Assembly (NCBI GenBank): GCA_038501195.1
Contig: JBBPUQ010000004.1
Span: forward strand, 2,232,001-2,296,000
Direction: 5' to 3'
Source of the DNA: Nemania diffusa
Taxonomy: Eukaryota > Ascomycota > Sordariomycetes > Xylariales > Xylariaceae
DNA length: 64,000 nucleotides
The stretch's first letter is position 1. Each line of letters starts with the position of its first letter. The notes beneath the pieces are model-generated. The model ran no database searches. It worked only from the letters and a program-made list of their open reading frames with translations, and was not told the origin of the DNA. A program made the translations under genes and the position numbers. Shown here piece by piece: positions 35,264-47,297 of this stretch.

Positions 35264-36221
35264 GGTGGGTATGAGTATAATCCGGGGAAAGATGAACAAT
35301 ACATAGTACAGTGACTAGAAATGAGTGAGAAAGAGGGGGAGTTTCATGACAGGCCTGATTGGCCAACTAAGCTATCTAGATATACAATATGCTGTACACT
35401 ACGGCGTCTCCGCGTGAATAAATACATCGGGATTTATGAGTGCATGAGGCGTCACAGAGTGTTGTTGAACATTAGTTGGAGACTTGTTTACTTGTCGCAA
35501 AGCTAAGCCGAACTAGGCCAAGCCACACCATGGCGTTGCTAGGCACCTAGTCCGCCTGTGCACTACGTAACGCAAGTAACTATCTAGATAGATACTCCGG
35601 ATGCTTTTCTTCCTAAGTAAATCCTTGATGCACACTGCTAGCCTCATGGATGTCATACTATGGAGATTAAGTTACTACTGAGTTTTGACTGAAAAAGGAA
35701 TACTAATTGTTAGAAGTACACCTTTTGAAAGAAAGACTAATATTTGGCGCAGTGGTATTTTCTAACACTAATTCTAATTAGCTACAACTTTTGGGAGCTG
35801 TGTTTTTCGATTTGGAGACTAAACTTTTTTAAGACTCGGCAAGTATAGAAAACTAAAGCGAATAACGTTGTTTATATTAGCAGTGTCAGAAAATAATTAA
35901 TTATCTTAAGCTATGTGTCGTCAACCGGTTTTCAAACCAATGCAATGGTAAATTGACCGAGGTACACAGTAATGTATTATAGGTTACCTATCAGCCGAGG
36001 GTGTAGTGGGACTCTTGGCACTGATTCAGCTTGCCGACTCATGTCTCCGTATTTGCCGCTTTAGGGGTCTAAAATAGCGAGCGCCTGCTCAACAGGCCAG
36101 AGAAAGACAACGTATTGGCGTCTTATTGCCTCCACGAACCAAACGCTCCCGGCGCTTATTCATTCCCGCCTGCTTGGCAAACTACTCTATATCAACTGCA
36201 GTCTCACGCAGACTTCACGCG
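35264..36221. other. Divergent AT-rich intergenic region
   Basis: Promoter space between the nuclease-like gene (-) and the bZIP gene (+). About 35.6-36.0 kb is AT-rich. No gene seen. Confidence 0.5.
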
Positions 36222-37283
36222 ATGGGCGATCAACAGACCATTTCCGATTCCCTTAGCAAGAAAAGGGCACGTGACCGCAGGGCGCAACATAATCTTCGCA
36301 AGAAGCGGGAGACTCACATCCAATCTCTCGAGCAGCGCATCGCAGACCTGGAGAGCGAGCTAGATGGCTTGCGGCAGGGGTGCTATAGCTTGCGCTGCGA
36401 GAATGAGACATTGAAGGGTCGGCAATCTCTGGTCCGGCGTCTGGTGGGCTCGTGGAGCGACCATAACTCTCAAATACCGATGGCCGTGTCGGGGGACTCG
36501 TTGGTCAACATATTGCTGAATACCCCCGGCGCCGTCCGAGCTCCTGCGGGCGATGCAGGGACCGTAGCATATTTGCCAGCTGCTCTGCCCGCTGCAGTAG
36601 CACAGGCCGTCGATCCGGCTCCGCGACCGCAACGCAAGACGATGGAAGACCTGACTTCCCCGCCGTGGAACATAACCCCCTTGCATACCGACAGCGACAT
36701 CATCTGGTCGGACCTGTGTGCTGTCTGCATAGCCAAGCCAGAGCTGGTGCACAACGCGCCCGAGGCACCCCGGCCCCTGGAGCTGTTATTCGGCTCCAAG
36801 ACGAACATGCTAGCCCAGGCCGTCAGCGCCGCCACGCGCCAGTGGCGATGTCGGGATCCCGAGCGGCTTGCTGCTGGGTGGCTTACCTACAATCTTCTCA
36901 AGTGGACGGCGCAGCCCAGCGAGCGCCGCTTCTCTCTGCTATCTGAGTTCCAGCGTCCCGTGGGCGAGCAGCTGATCACCCCGCACCCGTACTTCGTGGA
37001 CTGCGTGGTTTGGCCGAGGCTGCGAACCAACATCATCAAGACGCAGCACATCTACGATCCCCGGGACGTCATGGGGATGCTGAGCTGTTGCATGAAGGTT
37101 CGGTGGCCCTGGAACGAGACCTTCCTAGAGCCGGGCGACGACGGAGAGTTCGTGTTCAAGGGCAGTTTCCGCGAGACGTTCATGAAGCTCGAAGGCTGGG
37201 GCATGACGAAGGAGTTTTTAGATCGCTTCCCGCTGCTAGCCCAAGATTTAGACGTTAACTCGATTCTTTTTAATTTTACGTGA
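36222..37283 (+). CDS. bZIP transcription factor with DUF3425 domain
   Basis: A single-exon 353-residue protein. The basic region is near residues 13-30 (KKRARDRRAQHNLRKKRE), followed by a short leucine-zipper-like helix (IQSLEQRIADLESELDGL). From about residue 160 to the end is the DUF3425 region (WSDLCAVCIAKPELV, LTYNLLKWTAQPS, PHPYFVDCVVWPRLR, MLSCCMKVRWPWNE, FLDRFPLLAQDLD). Such proteins are Pezizomycotina-specific regulators, often near secondary-metabolite or accessory genes. The frame is open upstream to an ATG at 36126, but MGDQQTISDSLSKKR at 36222 begins immediately before the basic region, as is usual. It lies between the nuclease-like gene and the GNAT and P450 genes, so it could regulate them, though nothing in the sequence proves a target. 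Confidence 0.88.
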   Translation: MGDQQTISDSLSKKRARDRRAQHNLRKKRETHIQSLEQRIADLESELDGLRQGCYSLRCENETLKGRQSLVRRLVGSWSDHNSQIPMAVSGDSLVNILLNTPGAVRAPAGDAGTVAYLPAALPAAVAQAVDPAPRPQRKTMEDLTSPPWNITPLHTDSDIIWSDLCAVCIAKPELVHNAPEAPRPLELLFGSKTNMLAQAVSAATRQWRCRDPERLAAGWLTYNLLKWTAQPSERRFSLLSEFQRPVGEQLITPHPYFVDCVVWPRLRTNIIKTQHIYDPRDVMGMLSCCMKVRWPWNETFLEPGDDGEFVFKGSFRETFMKLEGWGMTKEFLDRFPLLAQDLDVNSILFNFT

Positions 37284-37888
37284 GGTTCACTACCTTCGCG
37301 TTATCGATCAATTCTCCACTGTCTCTGCAGTCGCTTCGCGAGCCTCCTTATACTACGCTAACTGTGGATAGGGCTAATGAAGATGGAATTGGTCCATGAA
37401 GTGTCAAAGTCACCTCAATGCCAACGAAGACATGCGCATTATTGAACAATTGATTAGAAAGCGTATAAAAGAATAGCATATAAAACTGTATATATTTATG
37501 AAGGGTAATTATAAATTTAAGTTTTTTTATCAAACGGATAGCAACTGTGCTGCTACTAAGCTATTGATACGAACTTGCGCCTGGTGCCGCTATTAATCTG
37601 CAACTATCCTACGATAAACATTACAATGAGCTTATAAATAGATTTAGTTTATCATAGAGATCGTAAGGTTCGACGTAGTTAATCACGGTATAACGCGCCC
37701 CGAGGAACAAATGCATATAACCTTAAGACAACGAAGCGGCCAGCCGCTTCATGATTGCCGACCGAGGATGCATTAACATGTCCCCCCCCCCTCAATTTTA
37801 GCTATAGCGCATACTCAGTACTGAGTAGGCGCACCGCTCCATTACCGAGTATAAGCCAACATAGTAACATAGGGGCAACTCCATAGCA
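37284..37888. other. Convergent intergenic region
   Basis: AT-rich between 37.4 and 37.7 kb. No coding signal. Confidence 0.5.
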
Positions 37889-38682
37889 TCACGGCCGCCA
37901 GTACATTGCCCAGATTGTCACTCCAGGTCCACCCTTACTTGATAGCCCGTTAGAGTCTACTTGACCTTTTCCAAGTACTACTTCGCCCACAGTCTGGAAT
38001 CCCTGCAGTGTGTAAAGTTGATGGGAATTTCGGGTAGTGGCTTCAAGCCAGACTGGTCGCTTATCATTCTTGGCACGCTCCATCACGTTTTGAATTAACG
38101 CTGACGCTAGCCCTTGGCGGCGTTTGCTAACCTCTGTTCCCATGATGAAGACATACCAATGGCTTTTGAGTTCCTCTTTCGTAAAGGCTTTATGCAGCAT
38201 AGGTTCAACATTACTACCATACTCGATAATGGCGCGCTTTCAAGCGTTAGTCAATAAAATTCCATGAATATACTAGAAGAGCCTGATACCTTAAACGTCC
38301 CAGGTCCGATTGTAAACAAGGCAGGTAAAAGACCTGCTTGAAGCAGTGTCCATGGGTTTTCAATGCTGGTACCAGGTGGCATCAACACACCACAGCAGCC
38401 GAAGTTGTCGATCTCGACAAAAATTCCCTTATTGAGGGAACTCTGGCTGAAGAACGCACGGAGTAGATTGGAGAGTACAGTTTGATGCTCGGAGACGGGA
38501 AATTGGTGAATCAGCCATGCGAAGACCGGATCGTCTCGGAAAGCTAGGGTCAAGACATCCACAAATTTTGCGATGTATTCTAGTCACATATGGTTATCCT
38601 GCACATTTCATTATATATTACCGATGAGGAAAGCCGAACCTTTGCCACCAGATGTGACTGGGGATCTAGGTGGGGAGACCAT
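37889..38682 (-). CDS. GNAT-family acetyltransferase
   Basis: Three exons, 38682-38622, 38579-38290 and 38236-37889, give 232 residues. The N-terminal part (FVDVLTLAFRDDPVFAWL) matches the opening of fungal GNAT proteins. The C-terminal part carries the acetyl-CoA motif as EVSKRRQGLASALIQNVMERA (the R/QxxGxG/A loop), followed by PVWLEATTRNSHQLYTLQGFQTVGE, the conserved end of the fold. It should acetylate a small molecule or drug; the substrate is unknown. The second junction is well supported (AAG|GTATCA, CTTGAAAG, phase 0). The first intron is only 42 bp, so the first exon (MVSPPRSPV) is less certain. Position beside the P450 and bZIP suggests accessory metabolism. Confidence 0.7.
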
Positions 38683-39400
38683 GTTAGAATATGCGAAATA
38701 GCCTCTTAATGATGTCTGCAAACATGGCAGATTATGAATACCAAGTAAGATTATCTTTCGAGGTTTAATGCGTAGATATTACTTGATTGTAGTTATACTG
38801 AGTATGGCTGAGCATTTGGTCTGTTATCTTAGAAAAAGGGATAGCGGAGTGTCCAGAACCAGATACAAAGTTTCTACGTTGGTTTCGACTAGCGGGAAGC
38901 ATTGAGCGTACCAAAAAGTACTGTTTAAAGACATATCGTATTCTAAAATAAGCGTTAGCCTAGTCACACCCTAGTGGAAATTTTAGACCTTATCGAATTA
39001 AAACCTTTCGTCAATTGTTTATTTGGTTGTTTCACTAATGACCCAAAGGTGATAATACTCTCTGTCCGGAAGATGATAGTCGCTATTAAAGTGTTGCTAA
39101 ATTGTTATAATGAAAACTTATGATATATTATCCAAAATGTACATGTAACAGAAACACTAGAACTACTTCTCGGGTCGTCAGTTATGTTGAGCGCTGTCCT
39201 TCAATCCTCCTCGTTAACGGTTTCGAAGAGTGCCCAACTGTCCCTTAGAGTCCAAGTAGTCAACACTGCGGTCATAACTGCCATCTAGGCTGACGCGTAA
39301 TGAAATCCTACTAGATCACAGTCAATGGTGTCGGGGCTATTGGAAATTCCTCCCTTTCCGTACCCTGCAACTTGAAACACCAAAACACTTCTAGCTTCAA
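38683..39400. other. Intergenic region
   Basis: About 0.7 kb between the P450 stop codon and the GNAT start, both genes on the minus strand. No coding sequence recognised. Confidence 0.5.
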
Positions 39401-41165
39401 CTATACAGTCTTGACAGCAGCGCTCAAGTAAAAAGGCAGGGCGGGCTTTTCCCAAATCGAGTAGACCTTTTGCTTCTCGATCCAGCCTTCAACCCCCGGC
39501 GCGGGCTTGATGTCAAACCTATAGAGGATTCTCGCGAGTATGAGTCTCATCTCTGCATATGCCAAGCTAGGGGAGCACTGTCAGTGGGAGCGTTAATAAA
39601 GGGCGAATTTCCTGTACTTACTTTTTCCCGATACAATTACGTGGCCCCAAACTGAACGGTTGAACTACACTAAGGTCATCTTTGGAAAACTCAGGATCGC
39701 GGAGAAACCGTTCGGGGTGGAATCCGGTCGGTTGGGTGAAGTTTCTAGCGCTGTAGTTGGCAGCAAGTTGCCATACCGATACAGCGGCCTGCGTGAAGTC
39801 TCATCAGCCTGGGCCCAGCATGCACACATCAATAGTATCCCAGCCGTGAAAAATGAGAGGGGGAAATAAGCTTACGTCTTGCGGGACCCAGTGGCCAGCG
39901 ATTGTACTGCCGCCCTTGGGCACGATCCTGGGTAGGCCAATCGGAACGGGAGGGTATAGCCTAAAGCTCTCGTTGAGACAAGCCAACATATAGCTCAACC
40001 CATTAACCGATATCAAGTCAATCTCATCTTCACTCTTGAACGCGGTTCTAACCTCATGAACAACCTTATCAAGGACATCCAGGTGTGATCCGAGCAGATA
40101 TACTGTGCCGCATAACAATGTGGCTGTGGTTTCGGAGCCAGCGACGGTTATCAGCGCGGCATTCAGTTCCAGCTCGTGGAGTGACTAATTTCCCAGTTAA
40201 CCTGGCACTTACAAAACATCCCACGAGATGAATCTTACCAGAGTATCACGTTTCTTAAGTAGTCCCTCAATAAAATCCGGTCGATCAGCTTCCATCTCAA
40301 GACGGCTATGGAGCTTGTCTTTCGTATAGGACATATGTGCGTTCCTCCCTTTGAAGAGGCCGAGCCGAAAGAATTTGAAGATTAGGGATGGGGAGAAAAA
40401 CTGTATAAGTCCCCTCATGACTGCGTTGTCTTTTAAGTTGCCGGTAATTGCCTCAACCCAGGGATGGTAACTTGAATTCTCCAGGCAGCCAAAATCGGAG
40501 CCGAACGCCAGATTTCCAATTACGTCAAAGGTAGTGAAATTAAGCCAGGCCTTCATGTCCACCGGCTCACCAGTGTCTGAGCGTTCTGCCAGTCGCTGCA
40601 CAAGAAGGTCCACGTATTCCCTGAAGATGGGTTCCTGGGCACGCATAGCGCGGTCGGAGAAGCCGTGGGATAGCTGGCGCCGTAGGAAGCTATGCTGCTC
40701 GCGATCCGCAGTTATGATGGTGTCGGGGACATGTCTGCCCATTGGACGATAGAATCTATCATCCTTGGCCATTTCAAAGGTGTTGTGGTGCCCGTAAATG
40801 TCCTTCCAGGCCTGCGACTCAATGAATGCTAACTCATGTGGCGCGATACGAACCACGGGTCCGTATTCCTCATGAAGTCGCCTGACATGCTGGGGCAAAT
40901 CGCCGGAAAACAACTTACTGACACGCCAGAGGTTAGTTGCGCGACAAACGAGCGGCCCGGGGAAACTTCGTAGAGGGTGGAAGAAGATGTTGTAGACGAC
41001 ACGGCCCGCAGCGACAATGCATGCCCAGGCCAGGAGTGCGATGCCCAGCTGGGTCAGGTAGGAAGCTGGACTGTCCAAGACAGCCATGAATGATGCCGGC
41101 AGCTCCATCACAGCGATGGTAGGTTGACTTAGATGTTGGCACGATTGATGATGAGAGGTTTCCAA
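39401..41165 (-). CDS. Cytochrome P450 monooxygenase, apparently intact
   Basis: Four exons, 41165-40239, 40184-39876, 39788-39622 and 39566-39401 (introns 54, 87, 55 bp), give 522 residues. A membrane anchor (about 34-54) precedes FFHPLRSFPGP. The I-helix oxygen motif is AGSETT (324-329), the ExxR pair is ESFR (381-384), PERF is at 437-440, and the haem loop is FSLGPRNCIGKN with Cys464 as axial ligand. All four splice joints restore family motifs in frame, so the gene looks functional. It resembles the microsomal fungal P450s that tailor polyketides, terpenes and related metabolites. An internal ATG at 41108 (MELPASFMAVL) may be the true start, as residues 1-19 are not typical. Its nearest pathway-like neighbours are the bZIP, GNAT and the FSH/PKS remnant. 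Confidence 0.9.
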
Positions 41166-43170
41166 TGGTGCCGATTATGATGAATACCCCCTCCTGGTTA
41201 GGTATTGGTCAATACCTGTATATATACTTACCTAGGTAAGCGATATGACAGCGTTTCTTCCTCCGACCCTCCGCATACCAGGAGCGACGAACGGAAACAC
41301 TGAATCAGTCCATCGGTCTCTACTGGGTGCGTTAGACGCGAGGGCTCTCCGCCATCCCTGTATCGTAGACCCAACCACGCCCGTGTTCCCACTTGTGTTG
41401 CCACTTACGCGGCGTGGTGTAGGGACCTACATACATACGCCATGTTGATTTATGCACCGCCCGAGACTGAAGACAGGCGTTGAAGTGACATGGAAGTCCA
41501 CGTCGAGTATAGCGCCATTTGCCGTGCAGCTACCTAACCTACCTACATATTTGTAGATGCCGTGGACACGGGATGCGGAATTCCTCCGGGAGCTCTCGTG
41601 CTAGCACTAGAATTCCTGTCAGTTAGCATCCATTTTAGGTATGGTCCTGCCTCGGTAATTACCTAGGCATGCCGCTTCAGAGATGGTGGGTCATCGATCT
41701 ATAACGGCTCGGCAGTAGGTCTACTCATAGACAGGAAATAGGCTCGGTATTCGATGTGCAATCCGTGGTGTTACGCAGATAGCCAGACCTTCATTCTATA
41801 CGACTTTGGTCATCTCTACTACAGCACCTATTCATCTTTAAACCGTGAAGGATGAATGACATCGCAGCCCTAGAGTCGCAGTCGCCGATACATGTACTCC
41901 ATAGAAGTACCCTTGTTTATGGCGCACGCAGCTACTACCTACCTACTGTAGCTTACCTATATGTCATTTACTGCTTAACTGCTATTGGTCTACTCTGCCC
42001 CCGCTATGTGTAAGAAACGGTGGATTTATGGGGATAGCTACCTCTTCCTGCGTAGTTCGGACTTTACTTCGGCATCAGCCGCTGATTCAGTGGCCGGGGT
42101 ACCTATAGAGTATTCCACGACACTAGGTATCTATTTAGGTTCCGTACGCCTCCCGCCATTAGCATCCGACAGGTATGTCGGATGCTCTAGGTCCGGGAGA
42201 TATTCTTTTATGTAGTGCAATACAACGAAACATCAATGAATTGCGATGTTTGTAACAGCTATTATACTTAATCGCTTGATCAGTAGGTACTTTCGTCGCA
42301 TAGTACTAAAAAGCTAATGAAATTATGAAAGATTTGTTAAAAAGGACCAGTTAGAAAGGGAAGACTATGCTTGAGTAAGGTTCAACAGCTAGAGCTCTCC
42401 TCATTCTATAGCAGCATTTCAGCGCCGTGGATCAGCTATCCAGTTAAGTCTATAGCTTTTGCTTTGCCAGGCTAGTAGTGATATAGGCCATAATAAATGT
42501 GGCTATCTACTAGTAACTAATATGGGATATTGTCTTTTTAACAAGATAGGGAGGCTTCAGAATGGAACTAAAAGGCTTTGTTTGGCTTTGCCTTAAGTAC
42601 ATGTAACAGATCAAGAATAATTTAGTTAGAGTTCCTGTGTTAAGGATTAGTCCGCCAAAAACAGCAGCTTAAGCTTATTATTTTCAAAACTTTAAAATAT
42701 TATAACAAGTATATTTTAAACAAAGCATATATATAAAATATAATAACTTTAAATACTCCTTTTTCTCTTTGTCCCCCGACTGATGGAAGATATCGCGTTG
42801 GTGTCACGACAGCATCACGACTCCTGTCAGATATAAGCGCGTCAATCAATTGAGGTTCCAATCAGTGATGGCTATACTATTTTGATTTCCGATTGAAGGC
42901 TCCCCAGAGCAGGGTTTATAATGGTGTGAAGACGTGCTGACCTATCATCGTACGCCGGTCATAATTGGCGAGCCAATCCTTTCCCTTGCTCTTCATTAGC
43001 CCGCTCCCTCACAACATTTACTAAAGCAAGGCGGTAGTACTGCATAAAACTACGTATAAAATAGCACGGGGGCCGATTCAGAGCAGCAAAAGTTAACCCT
43101 TCCTTCTTCAAAATGACCTCGCGCCGCAGACCCCAATCGCAAGCCTAACATTATCACAAATTATTTTCAG
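41166..43170. other. Intergenic region, AT-rich on the right
   Basis: Two kilobases with TACCTA-type motifs (near 41534 and 41936) and a strongly AT-rich part at about 42.6-42.8 kb. No gene recognised except a possible leader exon of the next gene near 43113. Confidence 0.45.
41219..41240 (-). promoter_or_regulatory. TATA-like run and CTTACCTAGGTAAG palindrome before the P450
   Basis: TATATATA (41219-41226) lies about 55 bp upstream of the P450 ATG and is directly flanked by a perfect 14-bp palindrome (41227-41240). Core-promoter role is likely for the first; the palindrome could be a binding site or just a pair of the common TACCTA motifs. Confidence 0.35.
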
Positions 43171-45067
43171 CCGACTAAGCCGCTATTTGCAGCGTCACAG
43201 AAGGTAGGGGGCGCTTCGTCCAGTTCTTCAGGTCCTACGCCTGTGTCTTCCTCTGTCATTCCACCTTCACCAGAGCCTACATCATCTAAGCGAAAGGCTT
43301 CAACTTCAGCTCCTTCTTCGCCGACAACTCTTCGTCCAGCACAAAAGCGACCGGCCTTCGCGCGGCTTTTACCTCATCTCAACTTAACAATTCTCCTTCC
43401 GCTTCGACCGGCGAAGGCGTTGGTGCCTTCAACGGCCTGGCACTTGTTCCCCTTAAAATCTGACGTAGAAATGGACTTGGACCTAGGCAGTGCCTCTGAT
43501 AGAAGTGTCTCAGTGTCTTCTCAAAGTACCTACAGTCTGGCATCCGGTAGCAGCAACGGTCGGGCCTCTAGCCGCCGAGCAAAACAAGATGCTGTGGATG
43601 CAAAGCGGGTGCTGAGAACAATAAAACAAGTCAAGGAGAACACGTATAAGGTCAAGAAGGGAGGGGCAAGCGGGAAATACTTGATTCAACGGACTCTTCA
43701 CCATTCTGGCTATAAGCTACTACAGAAGGAATTAAACAAACCAGAAAACCAGGATCTCCTGGAATATGTCAATGATAAGCTCCGGTAAGATTACCCAAGA
43801 AATTCTCACAAAGTGCCTTATATACTGTTAGTCTAGTTAATAGATTAACGACGACTTTTTTTTTGTCCTAGAGATCATGACCTATACCAGCTAATGACAT
43901 ATTAGTTTCGACTATACACGTCGCCCTGCCAAAGGCGAGAAGCAGTTCGTGATTCATATGCCTTCGACGTTTCATGAGGCTATGGCTGGGAAATTGAACT
44001 CAATAATTGTCGTATGGCTCGAGAAAATAGCAACGGGAACGCTTTGTACTATTGACAGCTCCAAAGAGGAAACGATGAGGATTGCACAAGAGATCCAATC
44101 TACTCTCGCTAAGAGAGTAAAATACAACAAGCTTCGCGACGACCAGATAGAGCCCAACCTTTCCTTTACAAATGAAGAATGTGCAGATCCCGATTTGGTA
44201 GTTGAGGTAGCATGGTCTGAAAGCATTTTAAAATTACCATACAGAGCTACGCGATATATTGAAGGGAAACAGGGCAAGATCCGGACGGTAATTGGATTAA
44301 ATATGAATGATATTTACCGCGGTGGGTGTCGCGCCACCTTTTCGATCTGGAAAGCTCAATACGATGGCGGCCAGTGGAAGCGGACCACCGAAGTCGACAA
44401 CAAGGTCAGATATTTTAGCTTTCAAGTGTTTTTACCCCTCTGCAGCGCTAATAATGGCACCTTAGGAGTTTATTGATGGAAATGGTCGACCTATCGACCA
44501 TTGCGAATTAGTTGTCTCACTGAAGGACTTCATATGCGTAAGATTAATCTCTCCCTTACAGGACCATCAGGTTACGGGCAAACCATTTGACCTACAAACT
44601 GGCTAAACATACCGTAGTCACAGCGGGCTGATGAGTTGGAAGACTTCGAGGATGTATCTCTTGTGATTTCATCAAAAACCCTTTATAATTCCTACAGAGC
44701 TTCATTCAGATGGCATATAATGGCCGAAACGATAGAAGAGGTTGAAAAGGTAATAACGCAAGCGAATAAAACTCTGGAAACCCTTTCTGGCATTGAGAGA
44801 ATTATGCTACAGCAAGGAACAAGAAGTAATTCCAAACAGAAAGCTACAAGAAACAAGGAATTATCCGAGGTAGAGAACGAGATTAGTGAGATAAAAACTA
44901 AGATAGAGAATGTCAAAGAAAAGATGTGTCAGGTGGACAAGAAAATGCCAAGGGTGGAGAAGCAGAGAGTTGAGGTAGAAAATATGGTGGCTAAACTGGA
45001 AACAAAACTAGCCAACGCGAGAGCCGAGGAAGAAAGGATAGTTAAAGCCTCAGGGACATCAAAATGA
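43171..45067 (+). CDS. Uma2-like (PD-(D/E)XK) fungal protein with C-terminal coiled coil; 5' end unresolved
   Basis: Exons 43171-43784, 43906-44404, 44466-44537 and 44624-45067 join in frame and give at least 542 residues. Introns are 121, 61 and 86 bp. After a Ser/Pro-rich N-terminal part comes RFDYTRRP...FVIHMPSTFHEAMAG, then ADPDLVVEVAWSES and RTVIGLNMND, a pattern like fungal proteins distantly related to Uma2/DUF820 restriction-endonuclease-fold proteins. LVVSLKDF closes the domain. The last 130 residues are a strong coiled coil (from about IEEVEKVITQANKTLETL onward). The first exon is the problem: a plausible intron end (CCTAAC...TTTTCAG, ending 43170) follows an ATG at 43113 after only about 30 coding bases, with no GT donor between. 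The gene may be damaged or start further upstream. Function unknown. Confidence 0.6.
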
Positions 45068-45254
45068 CTTCAGATCAAGTTCATCTCGCCAAAAACCCTT
45101 AAGCTAGGCAAGTACAATTGGTTGTAATGACAGACTTGATTGTGATATATGGTGGTAATATCTAAATGCTGGCATATTTTTGAGTGGGGTTTAGGGACTT
45201 TTGAAGACAGAAAAGACCATGTGATGGTCAGGCTAACTGACTCACAATTAACAA

Positions 45255-46099
45255 CTACATGCGAACTTTTCTCGTCATTGCAATAATGGTCTCGGCCGTC
45301 AGGTCAGCGTCCTCCAACCAAGGCATATGGCTCGTCGGCAATTCAGCCGTGACCTGAATTCCCGAAACCGCGATGAACTTTGTCTGGGCGGGAGGATGAA
45401 CCATTTGATCATCTCTACACCTGATGTAGGCGATGTGGCCCATGTATGCATCATCCTCAAAAGGAGCATACTGTACGACGCTCTGCATCGGCTTGATGGC
45501 CTGGTGTTTCATCTTGGCCGCCCATTTCGAGGCTTCGTTAGCCGACAGTTTGTGGAATAGGAGGGGAGTGGGATCGGGGACGGTTAGAAGCCCCGTTGAT
45601 TTCTGGTGGGAGCGTGCAAGAGTGCGTCAGCATTGTCTAACGGAAACTCGGAGTTAGGGTGTCATACGTCTAGGACAACCCATGGCAGAAGCTCTTCGCC
45701 AATGCCCATCAATCCCAGGGTTGTTGCGCCGCTGGGGACGCATGGAGAAGCCAAGAACACGAGGGCGATGACGCCTCCGTGCTGACCTGCTGCAGAACGG
45801 ACGGACTTGGCCAAACCTTTGGTACCACAGGCACCATATACACCAGCGAAGGAGTGCATGAGGACAACGACCTCCTTGCCCTCCTGGATTAGTGGGAGAA
45901 GGACTTGATCATGAACGAAGGTAGCGTCGGCCTCGAGATCTGTGTCGCCATGTGGCAACGAGACAGAAGGAGGAGACCGACAGACAGTATCGTAGCCTTT
46001 AGAGGCAAGAGCTTGACGGAGAGGCTCATAGTTCTCCGAGTTCTGCCAGGCGCCAGCGATGATGGCGATGGTGGGAAGAGTGTTTTGTAAGGAAGGCAT
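45255..46099 (-). CDS. Alpha/beta hydrolase (AB hydrolase-6 type)
   Basis: Two exons, 46099-45668 and 45602-45255, with a 65-bp intron (GTATGA...CACCAG), give 259 residues. The N-terminus (PTIAIIAGAWQNSENYEPL) is typical of the fungal group. The nucleophile is in VVVLMHSFAGVYGA with Ser83. After the splice the protein continues GLLTVPDPTPLLFHKLSANE and KWAAKM, and the catalytic His is in TSHMPWLEDAD close to the C-terminus (MARs-like TAETIIAMTRKV). The splice restores the usual LLPWV...LLTVPDP path without a stop. Probable cytosolic hydrolase or esterase; substrate unknown. It may belong with neighbouring metabolic genes but is also a common stand-alone gene. Confidence 0.85.
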
Positions 46100-46814
46100 T
46101 TTGGTTGTTTGTTGAACTTGAGATATTGAAGCTTGAGCTCAAGATTTTTCTAATGTTTAGGCTTAATTATAGAGATGTGTGGATGGGAATAAATAGGGAT
46201 AGTTTATGGGATTTAGATACCCAAGGTATGGGAGCCGAACACAGCCTCCTCGTCGCATACTTAGGTGCGTCTAACTATGTGTACCATCTTGTAACGTTTA
46301 TGCCTTTAATCGTTGATCAGCAGTTCAGTATCTACAGACTCGCTCGGCTTGTGTCGTCGTCACGCTTTGAGCCTTGCGTATGATTCTCATTGGACACCTT
46401 CAGGGGAGTGAAAACTGATGGTTTCATGTGCCGCACTCAGCCATATTGCAATCTAAGTTTATAAATCTTCTACCGCTAAATTTTAAGTTGCATCCGCGTT
46501 GGTTGACTGCAAAGTGTTGGTCCCGATACGCCGGGAGCTGTGGAGTGTAATAAACCCGCGCCTCCTTGCTGCACGCGCCAATGCTGCACGCACGTCAAGA
46601 TCAAGTTATATCTATCAATAGATCTGGATCTAATTTATAAATTAGGCGTAAACATATGAATGTTCAAGTTTCTAATCTTGGCAAAACGACGCCGTTATTG
46701 CGATGTTGGTAAGAATGGTATATAAGGCTCTATTTTATCCGTGACACTGCACAAATTGAAGCAACTCACCACTATCTTCCTACCACTATTCCATCGTCTG
46801 TAGCCCAGATCAAA
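46100..46814. other. Intergenic region
   Basis: About 0.7 kb between the alpha/beta hydrolase and the FSH remnant. No recognisable gene. Confidence 0.5.
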
Positions 46815-47280
46815 ATAAATTTCCTTTGTTTACATGGCGTTGGCACCAACAGCAAGGTTAGTTCTCGTCTCATCAGCTAGACTAGCAGAGCTCTAACCTT
46901 CTTAAATTGAAGATCCTGGAGCTTCAAACACGTAAGTCGATCGATCCAACACACACCTTTCCCCTGCACCCCACATGAGGCGCCTAACTCCCAGTACCCC
47001 TTATCAGTAGCTATTCGACATGCTCTAGGGCCCGACCACAAGTATGACTTTGTCGAGGGTGCATTCGACCATCCCATGGAGCCAAGTAAGCCGACGCCCC
47101 AAATCCTATCGGCCAACTGCAGCTAAAGGAGGGGTTCCGAAAAGCTATTGCACCTATTGTGTCCCCATCCGACACGTTTCATGCCTATTTCGATCCGAGA
47201 TCTGGCCTCAGCATGCTCGAGGCGATGAACGACCTGGACGATCTTATCGGCGAGGCTACTTTTTCAGGCGGGATCGGGTG
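46815..47280 (+). pseudogene. Remnant of an FSH1-type serine hydrolase gene
   Basis: The sequence reads INFLCLHGVGTNSK, an intron-like stretch, ILELQT, another intron-like stretch, then HALGPDHKYDFVEGAFDHP and FHAYFDPRSGLSMLEAMNDL. These are the beginning and middle of FSH1-family hydrolases that accompany fungal polyketide synthases. An ATA stands where ATG is expected (46815-46817). The join into the last block is out of frame for the best splice sites. The gene ends abruptly at a stop before the GxSxG nucleophile. The remaining C-terminal half is missing, and polyketide-synthase-like sequence follows within 20 bp. It is described here only as a decayed fragment. Confidence 0.7.
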
Positions 47281-47297
47281 ATGAGGGGGGTCTCTTA

